Shown one piece after another: positions 23,493 through 31,504 of a stretch of 31,504 nt of DNA. The stretch covers positions 1 through 31,504 of the forward strand of contig JBFRWC010000197.1 in NCBI GenBank assembly GCA_051439365.1. Reading direction: 5' to 3'. The notes under the pieces are model-generated. The model was not told where the DNA came from. It ran no database searches and worked only from the letters and a program-made list of their open reading frames with translations. Position numbers and translations under genes: made by a program. Each line of letters opens with the position of its first letter. Positions within the stretch are counted from its first letter, which is position 1. The stretch comes from JAAHGY01 sp051439365. GTDB lineage: Bacteria > Cyanobacteriota > Cyanobacteriia > CAKZMO01.

Positions 23493-23702
23493 CTCCCTGC
23501 TCCTCAATGTCCATTCAGATCGGTGAGACCATTAAACCATTACAATCGAGAGGGATGGGTTCTAGCAAATCTTGGCTCCATCACGACGAGTGCATAGTAT
23601 GGGGAGGATTTTAGTGGGTGGATTCCTCAAACTGTCTATGACTCTTGCAAGAGCAGCCTTGGCAGGACATCGATGTCCCCAGTTTAAATGAGGCGAACTG
23701 TG

Positions 23703-24329
23703 ATGAACCATTCCCTGATTGGCCTACTTCTTGCGACTACGATCCTATTTCCTGTGGGAGGAATGCCCTTAGCCAGGGCGCAAACTTTGCCCGAAGCCGT
23801 GACGAAGGAAGCCGTGACGAAGGAAGCCGTGACGAAGGAAGCAGCGGCGAATGGGGCGGCGGCGAATGGGGTAGCGGCGGATACGGAATTACCCGACCCA
23901 GATACGGATGCAGAATCGCCCGAATTATTGGAACGGCTGGCAGAGGGCGATCGTCTGCTTTCGCAAGCCAGGGAACAATTTCGCCAAGATCAGTTCGACG
24001 CGGCCCTAACCTTGCTAAGGCAAGCGGCCTGGGAATTTGAGGCGGGAGGCGATCCTAACAAAGTCGCAACCGCGTTAATCCAGCAGGGGCAGGTCTACAC
24101 GGAGATAGAGGAGGATGAACAAGCGGCAGTTGCCTATCGAGAAGCTGGTTTACAGGCCACGGACTGTCGCCTGAGCATAGAGAGCTATTATGGCTTAGCC
24201 GGGGCTTGGAGGCGGTTGGGCGCGGATAGTGCCGCTCGTGATGCTGTACGACGGGCCGATCGGTTACGGTGCCAGTGTCAGTCCGATGTTTCAGACTTTG
24301 ATGATTGTCCCGCCTTTCATACTCGCTAG
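23703..24329 (+). CDS. Secreted helical-repeat (TPR-like) protein with variable repeats
   Basis: 208 residues. An N-terminal signal peptide (1-26, MNHSLIGLLLATTILF, cleavage after ARA) directs export. Residues 32-57 are short repeats: three copies of AVTKE followed by two AANG-type units. The rest (about 75-195) is helical, with TPR-like pairs LLSQAREQFRQDQFDAALTL, KVATALIQQGQVYTEIEED and YYGLAGAWRRLGADSAARDA. Four Cys near the C-terminus could form disulfides. I chose the ATG at 23703, with GAGG nine bases upstream; 23688 is possible. It is probably an envelope adaptor or binding protein; no enzyme motif is seen. Confidence 0.72.
   Translation: MNHSLIGLLLATTILFPVGGMPLARAQTLPEAVTKEAVTKEAVTKEAAANGAAANGVAADTELPDPDTDAESPELLERLAEGDRLLSQAREQFRQDQFDAALTLLRQAAWEFEAGGDPNKVATALIQQGQVYTEIEEDEQAAVAYREAGLQATDCRLSIESYYGLAGAWRRLGADSAARDAVRRADRLRCQCQSDVSDFDDCPAFHTR
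23793..23885. repeat. Two adjoining 15-bp in-frame repeat arrays
   Basis: gaagccgtgacgaag occurs three times (23793-23837). It is followed by gcrgcggcgaatggg twice (23841-23870) and a diverged third. The 15-base units keep the frame and encode AVTKE and AANGA blocks just after the signal peptide. Confidence 0.9.
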
Positions 24330-24392
24330 GGACTGGTCTTAATACTCGCACCGAGAAACCCCTGCACCACAGTGTTCCGAATTTCAGAATGG

Positions 24393-24429
24393 GGGCCTGT
24401 GGGGCTCTACAGGGTAGATACAGAGGCCC
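24393..24429 (+). terminator. Nested hairpin after the secreted-protein gene
   Basis: cctgt/acagg forms an inner stem (24396-24413), with gggcct (24393-24398) and aggccc (24424-24429) giving an alternative outer pairing. It lies 64 bases after the stop. There is no T-run. Confidence 0.28.
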
Positions 24430-24518
24430 TCGGACATAACGTTGTTAAGCCAAGTCATGCCTGTAACCCTGTTACATCCCAGTATGTTCGATTTCTCTGA
24501 GAAATGAAATAATGAAAT

Positions 24519-24605
24519 GTTCAGGTTTTTCAGGTGTTGAATTCAGGTTTTTTGGGGTTGAATTCAGGTTTTTCAGGTGTTGAATTCAGGTTTTTCAGGT
24601 GCGCG
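24519..24605. repeat. 22-bp tandem array running into the start of a transporter gene
   Basis: About four units of attcaggtttttcaggtg plus ttga start at 24519, 24541 (21 bases, diverged), 24562 and 24584. The last copy carries AGG seven bases before the ATG at 24607, so the array supplies the apparent ribosome binding site. Confidence 0.88.
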
Positions 24606-24606
24606 T

Positions 24607-26442
24607 ATGGATGCTCTGGGTTATTTGTCCACCCTTGATCAGTTGATTATCCTTGTCTACTTCCTCATCACCTTGGCAGTGGGACTTTATTTTTCCAGAC
24701 GGGCAGCAGCAGGGATGGAATCCTATTTTTTGGGCGATCGCCAAATTCCCTGGTGGATGTTGGGGCTATCGGGGACCGCCTCCAACTTTGATATGACAGG
24801 CACGATGGTGGTGATTTCGTTTTTCTATGCCATCGGGTTACAGGGATTTTGGGTGGCCATGCGGGGTGCGATCGCCCTTCCCTATGCCGTTCTGATGGTG
24901 TACATGGGCAAATGGCTGCGGCGATCGGAGGTGTTGACCACAGCGGAGTGGATGACCCTACGATTCGGGAATGGACGAGCCGGACAGGTGGCACGGGCAC
25001 TGAGTGCGGTCTCCAACCTGGTGGTGACCTTAGCGATGCTGGTGTACTTTGTTGAAGGATCAGGCAAGTTTCTGTCGATTTACCTACCATTTAGCCCCAT
25101 TGTTTGCGCCATCTTGATGATGCTGTTAGCCGTTACCTACACGATGCTGTCGGGTTTCTTTGGGGTGATTTACACCGATGTGGTGCAGGAATTGTTCCTC
25201 CTCACCGTTTCGGTCTGGGTGGGCTATCAGGCATTTACCCTGCCAACCCATGACTTGGCGATCGCTTTACCTGATTATCCCAATTGGCATCGCTTTTTGC
25301 CTCAGTGGCAGGCTGCATCCATGAGTTGGCTGGAGAATCCGTTGGTCTATCAATCCTTTGGTCTCTGCATCATTTTCTGGGTCGGTCGTGGTTTGCTAGA
25401 AGGGATCGGCGGCTACAGTGGCGGCTACGCCCCCCAACGATTCTACGCTGCCAAGACCGTACCGGAGGCTAGCAAACTTGGAGGAGCGTGGGTAGTATTG
25501 CTGCTGTTCCGTTGGAGTTTAGTCATCGGTGTCGTGATTTTGGGTTTGGACGTGGCCCGAACCAACCCAACGGTGGCCCAACTATTGGCAAGTGATCCGG
25601 AGAAAACATTGCCTATTGTCGTCGGTACGGCCCTACCCTCCGGGGTGCGGGGATTATTGGTGACGGGGATGGTTGCCGCTGCCATGTCTACCTTTGATTC
25701 CACCATCAACGCAGGGGTGTCTTACTGGGTGAACGATCTCTATCGGCCCTACCTCAACCCTGATGCTGATACACAGATGCTGGTGCGTCAAAGTTATGTC
25801 GGCACCCTGATACTAGCAGGATTGGCGATATTGTTTAGCCTCTCAGTACAAAATATTAACGAAATCTGGAGTTGGATTACTGGCCCCTTGGCCGCAGGGC
25901 TGCTGGCTCCCATCGTCCTGCGGTGGTACTGGTGGCGGTTGAATGGCTACGGATTCGCGATCGCCACCACGGTCGGCCTGGTTGTATCCATTGTGGTTCA
26001 GTGGTTCATTCCCGATTTTGCCTTTTACCTTGCTTTCCTCACAACCTTGACTAGCTCCTTGGTAGCCGGATGGCTGGGGTCATCCAGGACAGCCCCAACC
26101 GCAATGGAGACCCTCACCGCCTTTTGGCTCAAAATTAAACCGTTTGGCTTTTGGGAGCCTGTGCGGCAACAGGTGATCGAAAACACCCTGAAAGAACAGG
26201 GAGAGGTCGCCATGACTGGAGAGACTATGACTGGAGAGACCATGATTGTAGGATGGCGCGATCGCATGAATCTTCCCATTGCCCTCGTCTGGCAACTGGC
26301 CAGTATCATTGCGGTCATTGCCCTGCTCCTGCATCAGTGGCTCATGCTGGTTCTGAGCCTCAGCATCGTTATCATCCTGACTCTGACGCTCTACTTCACC
26401 TGGTACCAGCCGCTCCAGTCAAGAGTGGAACCACAAGGATAG
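24607..26442 (+). CDS. Sodium:solute symporter family transporter
   Basis: 611 residues, about 13-14 transmembrane helices. The SSS opening is seen: LDQLIILVYFLITLAVGLYFSRR, then YFLGDRQIPWWMLGLSGTASNFDMTG. Further family segments are the TAEWMTLRFG loop, YSGGYAPQRFYAAK (near 280) and VAAAMSTFDSTINAG (near 365), the last containing the Ser/Thr sodium-site region. The C-terminal 120 residues include a soluble loop with MTGETMTGETM and two more helices. The substrate is unknown; it could be a sugar, amino acid or carboxylate. The ATG at 24607 is used; an upstream GTG (24577) would translate the repeat array and is less likely. Confidence 0.85.
   Translation: MDALGYLSTLDQLIILVYFLITLAVGLYFSRRAAAGMESYFLGDRQIPWWMLGLSGTASNFDMTGTMVVISFFYAIGLQGFWVAMRGAIALPYAVLMVYMGKWLRRSEVLTTAEWMTLRFGNGRAGQVARALSAVSNLVVTLAMLVYFVEGSGKFLSIYLPFSPIVCAILMMLLAVTYTMLSGFFGVIYTDVVQELFLLTVSVWVGYQAFTLPTHDLAIALPDYPNWHRFLPQWQAASMSWLENPLVYQSFGLCIIFWVGRGLLEGIGGYSGGYAPQRFYAAKTVPEASKLGGAWVVLLLFRWSLVIGVVILGLDVARTNPTVAQLLASDPEKTLPIVVGTALPSGVRGLLVTGMVAAAMSTFDSTINAGVSYWVNDLYRPYLNPDADTQMLVRQSYVGTLILAGLAILFSLSVQNINEIWSWITGPLAAGLLAPIVLRWYWWRLNGYGFAIATTVGLVVSIVVQWFIPDFAFYLAFLTTLTSSLVAGWLGSSRTAPTAMETLTAFWLKIKPFGFWEPVRQQVIENTLKEQGEVAMTGETMTGETMIVGWRDRMNLPIALVWQLASIIAVIALLLHQWLMLVLSLSIVIILTLTLYFTWYQPLQSRVEPQG
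26212..26241. repeat. 15-bp in-frame duplication in the symporter gene
   Basis: atgactggagagact is followed by the same unit with one change, encoding MTGET twice. It lies in a cytoplasmic loop. Confidence 0.9.
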
Positions 26443-26545
26443 GGCGATCGGTTATGACACCAGAAATTCACAAGCAACGACAAAGATGGGGCGATCGCGC
26501 ACTGCTATTCTGAATGGGAGATCAGACCCACCAACCGACACCACA

Positions 26546-27661
26546 CTATTCATCAAAATCGGCGTACTGGGGTGGATTCTTGCCCACGCGCTTGGTCACT
26601 TTAGGGAACCGTCCTTTAGGTGCTTTGTCCTTAACCTCCATGACGTTAACTTGATGCCACCAATCATCGCCAAAATCGAACCAGTAGCCAAAGGCATCGT
26701 CTTCTTTGAGGCCCAGGGAGGCGATCGCAGTCTCGCTCACATAGCCTGCCAGTTCCTCATCCTCCCCCCACGGACCTTTCAACCCATAGCGACGAGCCTT
26801 GGGATCATTGGGTCCGGCTCCACCAATCTGGAACTCATACATGTGCTCTTCTTCCCGACCAAACGCCTTGAAAAGAGTCTTGTGAAAATCCTCTAGGGTA
26901 TGGCTGCCTTTGATCTGCACTGTACGGGAAATCTCCGGATTTTTGGCAATAAATTCTTCCGTGAGCGGACCCTCGATAATGCCAACATAGAAGGTGTACA
27001 GGCTATTGGGAGAGGCGGATGTCGGGTTGTTCGCCCCATCATCCCCTGTTTTAGCTTGCTCACTGGCTGTATCAGGTTCGCTTAATTTATTTTGCTGGGG
27101 CGATTCATTTTGCTTGGGTGATTCATTTTGCTTGGGTGATTCATTAGAGCTATCCCCTGGAATATAAGGAATAATGCCTTTCGCCAACGCCATTTCCTGA
27201 ATTTCCCTAGGGGCCGTTCGCACATCCATCATCAAGCCATTGACCGAAATCATCCACACCAACGGGTTGCGGTCAACCAGACTTTGGAGACTCCAGTTGG
27301 GGTCCATCTGATACATGTCTAATAGATCGCGAACTTGCTTGGACTTGGCCTGTCCCGTACTGGCACCCACCCCGAAGGCCGAATACAAGTCCTTGGCACT
27401 CATGTAAGGAGGGTGAGAGGAGTCCGTCAAAAAGTTGACCATGCCCACCGCATGGGTAATCCCACAGGCCCAGGTGTGATCTCTCCCTTTTGCCAGGGGC
27501 GAGGGGCGCTTGCGGCAGAGGGCAGCGGTGGCGTAGCGGATGAGTTGGGCATATTCATCGTTGAGATGTTTTTGGGAAAATTCATCCGTGATCGCCGTAA
27601 TGCGATCGAATTTTTCCTGCATGGCCTTGGGCACGTTTTCCGACTTTTTCACCTTTGCCAT
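26546..27661 (-). CDS. DUF6398 + plasmid pRiA4b ORF-3-like fusion protein
   Basis: 371 residues. The N-terminal 1-165 (QEKFDRITAITDEFSQKHLN, then CRKRPSPLAKGRDHTWACGI) matches my recollection of the DUF6398 family. Residues 171-215 are a Ser/Asn/Gln/Pro linker with repeated NESPKQ. Residues 220-365 carry the pRiA4b ORF-3-like fold (GSHTLEDFHKTLFKAFG, then FGYWFDFGDDWWHQVNV). The function is unknown; ORF-3 proteins occur on plasmids and near mobile elements, but nothing mobile is adjacent here. GGAGG stands seven bases before the ATG. It lies downstream of thrS on the same strand, after a hairpin. Confidence 0.8.
   Translation of the reverse strand: MAKVKKSENVPKAMQEKFDRITAITDEFSQKHLNDEYAQLIRYATAALCRKRPSPLAKGRDHTWACGITHAVGMVNFLTDSSHPPYMSAKDLYSAFGVGASTGQAKSKQVRDLLDMYQMDPNWSLQSLVDRNPLVWMISVNGLMMDVRTAPREIQEMALAKGIIPYIPGDSSNESPKQNESPKQNESPQQNKLSEPDTASEQAKTGDDGANNPTSASPNSLYTFYVGIIEGPLTEEFIAKNPEISRTVQIKGSHTLEDFHKTLFKAFGREEEHMYEFQIGGAGPNDPKARRYGLKGPWGEDEELAGYVSETAIASLGLKEDDAFGYWFDFGDDWWHQVNVMEVKDKAPKGRFPKVTKRVGKNPPQYADFDE
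27102..27137. repeat. 18-bp in-frame tandem repeat in linker
   Basis: gattcattttgcttgggt occurs twice with partial copies on both sides (27084-27146). On the minus strand it encodes the NESPKQ linker units. Confidence 0.88.
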
Positions 27662-27760
27662 GATGCAACCTCCAGGTTTGATTTTAGAGTTTGGATTTTG
27701 GGTTTTGGATTTTAGAATCTAATTTATTGTCAGCCCTGCTAACAGTAAGTTATTCAAATC

Positions 27761-27785
27761 GTCAGAAAAACATGGGTTTTCTGAC
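27761..27785 (-). terminator. Perfect hairpin after thrS
   Basis: gtcagaaaa (27761-27769) and ttttctgac (27777-27785) form a nine-pair stem with a seven-base loop, nine bases past the thrS stop. A-T pairs at the loop side and the short distance fit a transcript end. Confidence 0.6.
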
Positions 27786-27794
27786 GAGGGCGAT

Positions 27795-29666
27795 CTAAAG
27801 CACGGTTAGGTTGGCTGGATCAAAGTCGGTGCGTTGGGCGATCGCCACCCCCAATTTCTCCACCACTTCCGCCAAGGCCACTGCTCCCACATCCTGGGTC
27901 GTCTTGCCCGTACTCCGTACCCGCAAGCTAAGACTCTGGTTCTCCACTTCCTGATCACCAATGACGGCAACTACGGGAATCTTCGATTTCTCAGCGGTGC
28001 GGATCATCTTGTTGATGTTGTTGCCGCTGTTGTCTACGTGGACTCTGGCGGAGAGCGATCGCAACGTCACGGCCACCTCCTGAGCATAGGCTAAATGCTC
28101 CTCCCGAATCGGTAACAATCGCACCTGTTCCGGAGCCAACCACAAGGGGAAATTCCCAGCATACTCTTCAATCAAAATCCCAATCAGCCGCTCTAGCGAT
28201 CCAAAGGGGGCACGGTGAATCATCACCGGACGCTGGCGAGTGCCATCCTGGGCCATGTATTCCAGATCAAACCGCTCCGGCAAGTTGTAATCCACCTGCA
28301 CCGTTCCCAACTGCCATTCCCGCTCCAGGGCATCCTGGAAAATAAAGTCGAGCTTGGGACCATAGAACGCGGCTTCTCCCACCCCGACAAAATACTCCAT
28401 GCCCAACGTTTCCGCTGCGTTACGGATGGCAGCTTCTGCCTTATTCCACACGTCATCACCGCCGATGTACTTGTCTGAGTCTGGATCTCGGAAGCTGAGT
28501 CGCGCCTTAAAATTCTTCAGTTGCAGACTATTGAACACGGACAGAATTAAATCCACCACATCCAAGAACTCTTGCTCTAGCTGGTCTGGCGCGACAAATA
28601 GGTGGGAATCATCCACCGTAAAGCCCCGCACCCGCGTCAGTCCCCCCAGCTCTCCCGACTGCTCATAGCGGTAGACCGTACCAAATTCAGCCAGCCGCAT
28701 GGGCAATTCTCGATAAGACCGCAAGGTATTTTTGAAGATTTGAATATGAAACGGACAGTTCATCGGTTTCAGCGTAAACCCTTGCTCCGCATCCCGTGCG
28801 GTATCATCCTCCGCCATCATTGGGAACATGTCTTCTTTGTAGTTCTGCCAGTGGCCGGAGATTTTGAACAAATCCACTCGGCCAATGTGGGGCGTAACCA
28901 CAGGCAAGTAACCCCGCTTCACCTGCTCTTGCTTGAGGAAATCTTCCAGAGTCGATCGCAGCATCGTCCCCTTGGGAGTCCACAAGGGCAACCCTGGTCC
29001 GACCGGATCAGCAAATAGAAACAAATCCAACTCTTTGCCCAACTTGCGGTGGTCCCGCTTCATCGCCTCTTCACGACGACGCTTGTATTCCACCAACTGC
29101 TCCGGCGTTTCCCAAGCCGTACCGTAAATCCGCTGCAACTGGGCTTTAGTCTCATCTCCCCGCCAGTAGGCTCCCGCCACACTTTCCAAGTCAAATGCTT
29201 TGGGATGGATATCGCCCGTGGTTTCCACATGAGGCCCCGCGCACAAATCCCACCAACTATCGCCCAAGGTATAGATGGAAATGGGATCTTCTAGGTCTTC
29301 CAGAATTTCCAGCTTATAAGGTTCGTTGATTTCCTTAATCCGGCGTGTGGCTTCTTCCCGCGATACCACCTCCCGATTCACAGGCAGCTTTTTCTTGATG
29401 ATTTTGATCATCTCTTTTTTAATCGCCTTCAAGTCCTTGTCGGTGAAGGGTTCCGGGCTGTCAAAATCGTAGTAGAAGCCGTTTTCAATCCAAGGACCAA
29501 TGGTGACTTGTGCTTTGGGGAAGAGCTTCTGGACTGCCATCGCCATCACATGAGAGGTGGTATGGCGAATCTTTTTGAGAGTTTCCGATTCGCTGGTGCG
29601 GGGCAAATGAATTTTTTCTGGACCCTGAGCGTCAGACATTGGGGTGGATTGGGCGGAACTGGCCAT
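27795..29666 (-). CDS. thrS: Threonyl-tRNA synthetase
   Basis: Class II synthetase that charges tRNA-Thr and edits Ser-tRNA-Thr; 623 residues. The N-terminal TGS domain of E. coli ThrRS is absent, as is usual in cyanobacteria. The editing domain has HTTSH (35-39) and CAGPH (142-146). Class II motif 1 surrounds PLWTPKGTMLRSTLEDF (227-243). Motif 2 is YRYEQSGELGGLTRVRGF (332-349). Motif 3 is GSLERLIGILIEEY (489-502). The zinc ligands are C304 (MNCPFH), H355 (DDSH) and H484 (MIHRAP). The C-terminal anticodon-binding domain covers about 515-615. ATG codons at 29666 and 29639 are both possible; neither has a clear ribosome binding site. All catalytic residues are intact. Confidence 0.95.
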   Translation of the reverse strand: MASSAQSTPMSDAQGPEKIHLPRTSESETLKKIRHTTSHVMAMAVQKLFPKAQVTIGPWIENGFYYDFDSPEPFTDKDLKAIKKEMIKIIKKKLPVNREVVSREEATRRIKEINEPYKLEILEDLEDPISIYTLGDSWWDLCAGPHVETTGDIHPKAFDLESVAGAYWRGDETKAQLQRIYGTAWETPEQLVEYKRRREEAMKRDHRKLGKELDLFLFADPVGPGLPLWTPKGTMLRSTLEDFLKQEQVKRGYLPVVTPHIGRVDLFKISGHWQNYKEDMFPMMAEDDTARDAEQGFTLKPMNCPFHIQIFKNTLRSYRELPMRLAEFGTVYRYEQSGELGGLTRVRGFTVDDSHLFVAPDQLEQEFLDVVDLILSVFNSLQLKNFKARLSFRDPDSDKYIGGDDVWNKAEAAIRNAAETLGMEYFVGVGEAAFYGPKLDFIFQDALEREWQLGTVQVDYNLPERFDLEYMAQDGTRQRPVMIHRAPFGSLERLIGILIEEYAGNFPLWLAPEQVRLLPIREEHLAYAQEVAVTLRSLSARVHVDNSGNNINKMIRTAEKSKIPVVAVIGDQEVENQSLSLRVRSTGKTTQDVGAVALAEVVEKLGVAIAQRTDFDPANLTVL

Positions 29667-29800
29667 CAGATATCGACATATATACGGAGAGAACATCCAC
29701 CATACTGGCTGACTTATCGGGATTTTGCAAGCATCTGACGCTAAATGCAATGGATAGGTTAGCTAGTGCTGGCTGATGCTGGCCGACCCAGCAAGACTGG

Positions 29801-29845
29801 GTGACAGATTGTTTGGTGACAGATTGCTGGGTGACAGATTATAAG
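29801..29845. repeat. 15-bp tandem array, three units
   Basis: gtgacagattgtttg, gtgacagattgctgg and gtgacagattataag stand head to tail. The first ten bases are identical in all three. Confidence 0.9.
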
Positions 29846-29959
29846 GTTTCGTTTGCTGTGGGTATTCCTTTGATCTTTTGGATCTCGAGATGGGTACCCT
29901 ACGGTTGTATCGCTCGTTTATATCTTTGGGGTTCCCTAGCTGTTGTGGCTATTGTCCGC

Positions 29960-30008
29960 CATGTTATCAGCAATAACATGTCAGCAATAACATGCCAGCA
30001 ATAACGTA
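29960..30008. repeat. 14-bp tandem array forming hairpins
   Basis: tcagcaataacatg is found twice (29967-29994), followed by a diverged third copy. The first copy also pairs with the preceding catgttat (29960-29967) through ataacatg, with a five-base loop, so each added unit can form alternative hairpins. It lies 80 bases before the PhnD-like start. Confidence 0.88.
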
Positions 30009-30086
30009 GTAGTCAGGGATGATTGGGAAAAACAATCCTCATGTTCATCGTTAATGTCGATCGCGATCGCCCACTCTAGGAGAAGC

Positions 30087-31001
30087 ATGATCACCATCAA
30101 GCGCCGCAAGCTGCTGAGCCTGACCGCTCTATTCCTGGTTAGTGGTCTGGCTAGTTGTACTGGAACCACCGTACCAGACCGGACCCCCGATATCTCGAAT
30201 CCATCGTCAACCTCAGTGGAACTCCCGGATGTCATTTATTTTACGGATACTGGGGCGATTGGCCTTGAAGAGTTGGAAGCTGACCATGGTCCCTTTCGAG
30301 ATGCGTTAGCCACAGTCCTAGGCCGAAGAGTCGAACTTGTGGCCTTGGAGGATCAGGTCTCTGCTGCGTTGTTGCTGAAGGAAGGTAAAGTTGATCTAGC
30401 TTTGGCTGGACCCTCTGAATATGTGGTGATTAAAGCCCGCACCAATGCTCAGCCTGTGCTGGCATTAACCCGACCAGGGTACCGCTCGATTTTTGTGGCG
30501 AAAGCTAGGAGTGGGATTAGAGCGATCGCCGATCTCAGGGGCAAAACCCTAGCCCTGTCCGATATTGGCTCCACCAGTGGTCACTTGGGTCCAATTCAAA
30601 TATTAACGGCAGCAGGGTTGAACCCTCAAACCGATCTGGAGATCCAGATGTTGGGGGATGATGGCAGCATTGCCGCACTTCAGACCGATCAGGTGGAGGT
30701 TTGGGGCGGGTCTTCTGGCGACTACGCCGATCTGGTGGGGGACAATCCTGATGATTTCGTGGTTGTTCACGAGGGTGAGTTATTGCCCAGTGACATCTTC
30801 ATTGCGGGTAGCCATTTAGAGCTAGAAGTCGTAGAGGCGATCGCTACTCTGATGCAAGCGAACGAGGCGATACTGGTTGAGGCTGTCGCTTCTCAGCAGT
30901 CCAAATACGCATCATCAGAGTTGCGGATTCCCAATGATGCGGCTTACGACCCCATTCGGGCGGCTTACACCGCCATTGGGCAAGGGAATTTTCTGGAGTA
31001 G
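30087..31001 (+). CDS. PhnD-like phosphonate/phosphite-type substrate-binding lipoprotein
   Basis: 304 residues. An N-terminal signal (MITIKRRKLLSLTALFLVSG) ends in lipobox LASC, with Cys24 as the lipidated residue. The mature part is a two-lobe periplasmic binding protein: LEDQVSAALLLKEGKVDLALAG (near 87-108), IADLRGKTLALSDIGSTSG with the ligand-binding Ser/Thr loop, and DDGSIAALQTDQVEVWGGSSGD. The order fits PhnD/PtxB-type proteins of phosphonate, phosphite or related ABC transporters. The start is set by TAGGAG just before the ATG at 30087. No permease or ATPase gene follows within the window, so it stands alone here. Confidence 0.82.
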   Translation: MITIKRRKLLSLTALFLVSGLASCTGTTVPDRTPDISNPSSTSVELPDVIYFTDTGAIGLEELEADHGPFRDALATVLGRRVELVALEDQVSAALLLKEGKVDLALAGPSEYVVIKARTNAQPVLALTRPGYRSIFVAKARSGIRAIADLRGKTLALSDIGSTSGHLGPIQILTAAGLNPQTDLEIQMLGDDGSIAALQTDQVEVWGGSSGDYADLVGDNPDDFVVVHEGELLPSDIFIAGSHLELEVVEAIATLMQANEAILVEAVASQQSKYASSELRIPNDAAYDPIRAAYTAIGQGNFLE

Positions 31002-31218
31002 ATCGATCGGCTGAAGTCGGTTTCTAACTTTCTTGGGCAGGGGCGATCGCTCTTGGTGGGTAAAGGGGGCGATCGCTCATCTGAGTACCAAGAACTAAAT
31101 GTTTTGACACTGTGATTAGGCTAAGACCTAATGCAAGCACCAGCAATTGAAAATCCGGAACGAAATTAGGCCTTTCGGGCAGAGTGACCCAATTCAGAAG
31201 TTAATCATCACAACGAAA
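31002..31218. other. Non-coding stretch after the PhnD-like gene
   Basis: About 217 bases with two GCGATCGC sites and no open frame of note. I see no clear terminator. It separates the lipoprotein gene from the broken minus-strand gene. Confidence 0.45.
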
Positions 31219-31499
31219 TTACGCAGTTTCAATGGCCAGTTGAAACGATTGACCTCTCAAGAATTTTAAATTTCCAATTGGAAGACCAATTTCCCCCTCT
31301 AAAAAGTCTGTCCACTCATCTACAACTTCAGACTCATGAGGTAGATACTCACGATAGCGTCTGGAACCGAAAAAACAAATTTCACTCCTCTTAGATCAGC
31401 GGCATGGGCTGTTTGAAAATCAATTGCTGGTTCTCGACGTAAAAGGCCCGTCACAATCACTTGATTGAAGTCGGCATCAGCCTGATAGCAAACTGTCAT
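31219..31499 (-). pseudogene. Broken gene: N-terminal fragment of DUF5615-type PIN-like protein joined out of frame to an unknown 3' part
   Basis: From ATG 31499 the frame reads MTVCYQADADFNQVIVTGLL then RREPAIDFQTAHAADLRG, the opening of a PIN-like (DUF5615) toxin-type protein common in cyanobacteria, from memory. It then loses the family sequence and stops at 31320 after 59 residues; complete proteins are about 110-130. In another frame, 31395 to 31219 is open without a start and reads ICFFGSRRYREYLPHESEVV and onward to QLAIETA. This second part has a coding look but I do not recognise it. A deletion joining two genes, or a frameshift, would explain both. Confidence 0.5.
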
Positions 31500-31504
31500 G
31501 ACTT

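Larger units (their letters stand above)
29667..30086. other. Divergent intergenic region with two repeat arrays
   Basis: 420 bases between thrS and the PhnD-like gene, holding both promoters. On the minus strand TATATAT near 29677-29684 could be part of a -10 region for thrS, weakly. Two tandem arrays (29801-29845 and 29960-30008) occupy the centre. A 67-codon frame from GTG 29801 begins within the first array and is not called. Confidence 0.5.

Noticed and set aside
26546..27661. Transposase or mobile element because of pRiA4b ORF-3 similarity
   Set aside because: No terminal inverted repeats, no target duplication and no transposase catalytic motif seen.
29801..30004. 67-codon + frame with VTDCW-type repeats and a hydrophobic centre
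   Set aside because: It begins inside a tandem repeat at a GTG with no ribosome binding site and ends in another repeat.

Overview
The window reads as a piece of a cyanobacterial chromosome. The octamer GCGATCGC (HIP1), typical of many cyanobacteria, recurs in most genes. Several products belong to families that are mainly or typically cyanobacterial: a DUF2227 metal-binding protein, a threonyl-tRNA synthetase without the N-terminal TGS domain, and a PIN-like fragment beginning MTVCYQADAD. I cannot name the genus.

Layout. (1) 1-2150: the 5' end of an ammonium transporter gene running off the left edge, then a LysE-type exporter divergent from an Lrp/AsnC regulator. (2) 2386-7159: a + strand group holding an alkaline-phosphatase-superfamily enzyme, a sulfotransferase, a GT2 glycosyltransferase and a second, unrelated-subtype sulfotransferase; it probably makes or decorates a sulfated glycan. 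(3) 7136-10740: a large coiled-coil protein of unknown role, a DUF4126 membrane protein and a LuxR-type response regulator. (4) 11480-13655: tRNA-Val(UAC), the DUF2227 protein and a CobW/COG0523 GTPase with a large histidine-rich metal-binding insert. (5) 13707-16127: a small and a large membrane protein, the large one GT-C-like, bracketed by two copies of one palindromic repeat. (6) 16148-18898: a GT4 glycosyltransferase followed by a metallophosphoesterase. (7) 19048-20974: a compact operon of two DUF488 proteins and a protein that resembles the dual-OB family. This is the best candidate for an under-described system. (8) 21166-26442: two sodium:solute-symporter-type transporters flanking a phosphodiester glycosidase-family protein and a secreted helical-repeat protein. 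(9) 26546-29666: a DUF6398/pRiA4b-ORF3 fusion and thrS. (10) 30087-31504: an orphan PhnD-like lipoprotein and a broken PIN-like gene.

The most striking pattern that ordinary gene annotation does not explain is the number of short tandem repeats: about a dozen independent arrays with units of 14-22 bp, plus one 22-bp repeat spaced at 41 bp. Within reading frames nearly all the units are multiples of three. Outside them, units of 14, 16 and 22 bp appear, often touching a stop codon, a start codon or a tRNA end. One array runs into the start of a transporter gene and supplies its apparent ribosome binding site.

All functional calls rest on motifs read by eye; no database search was possible.
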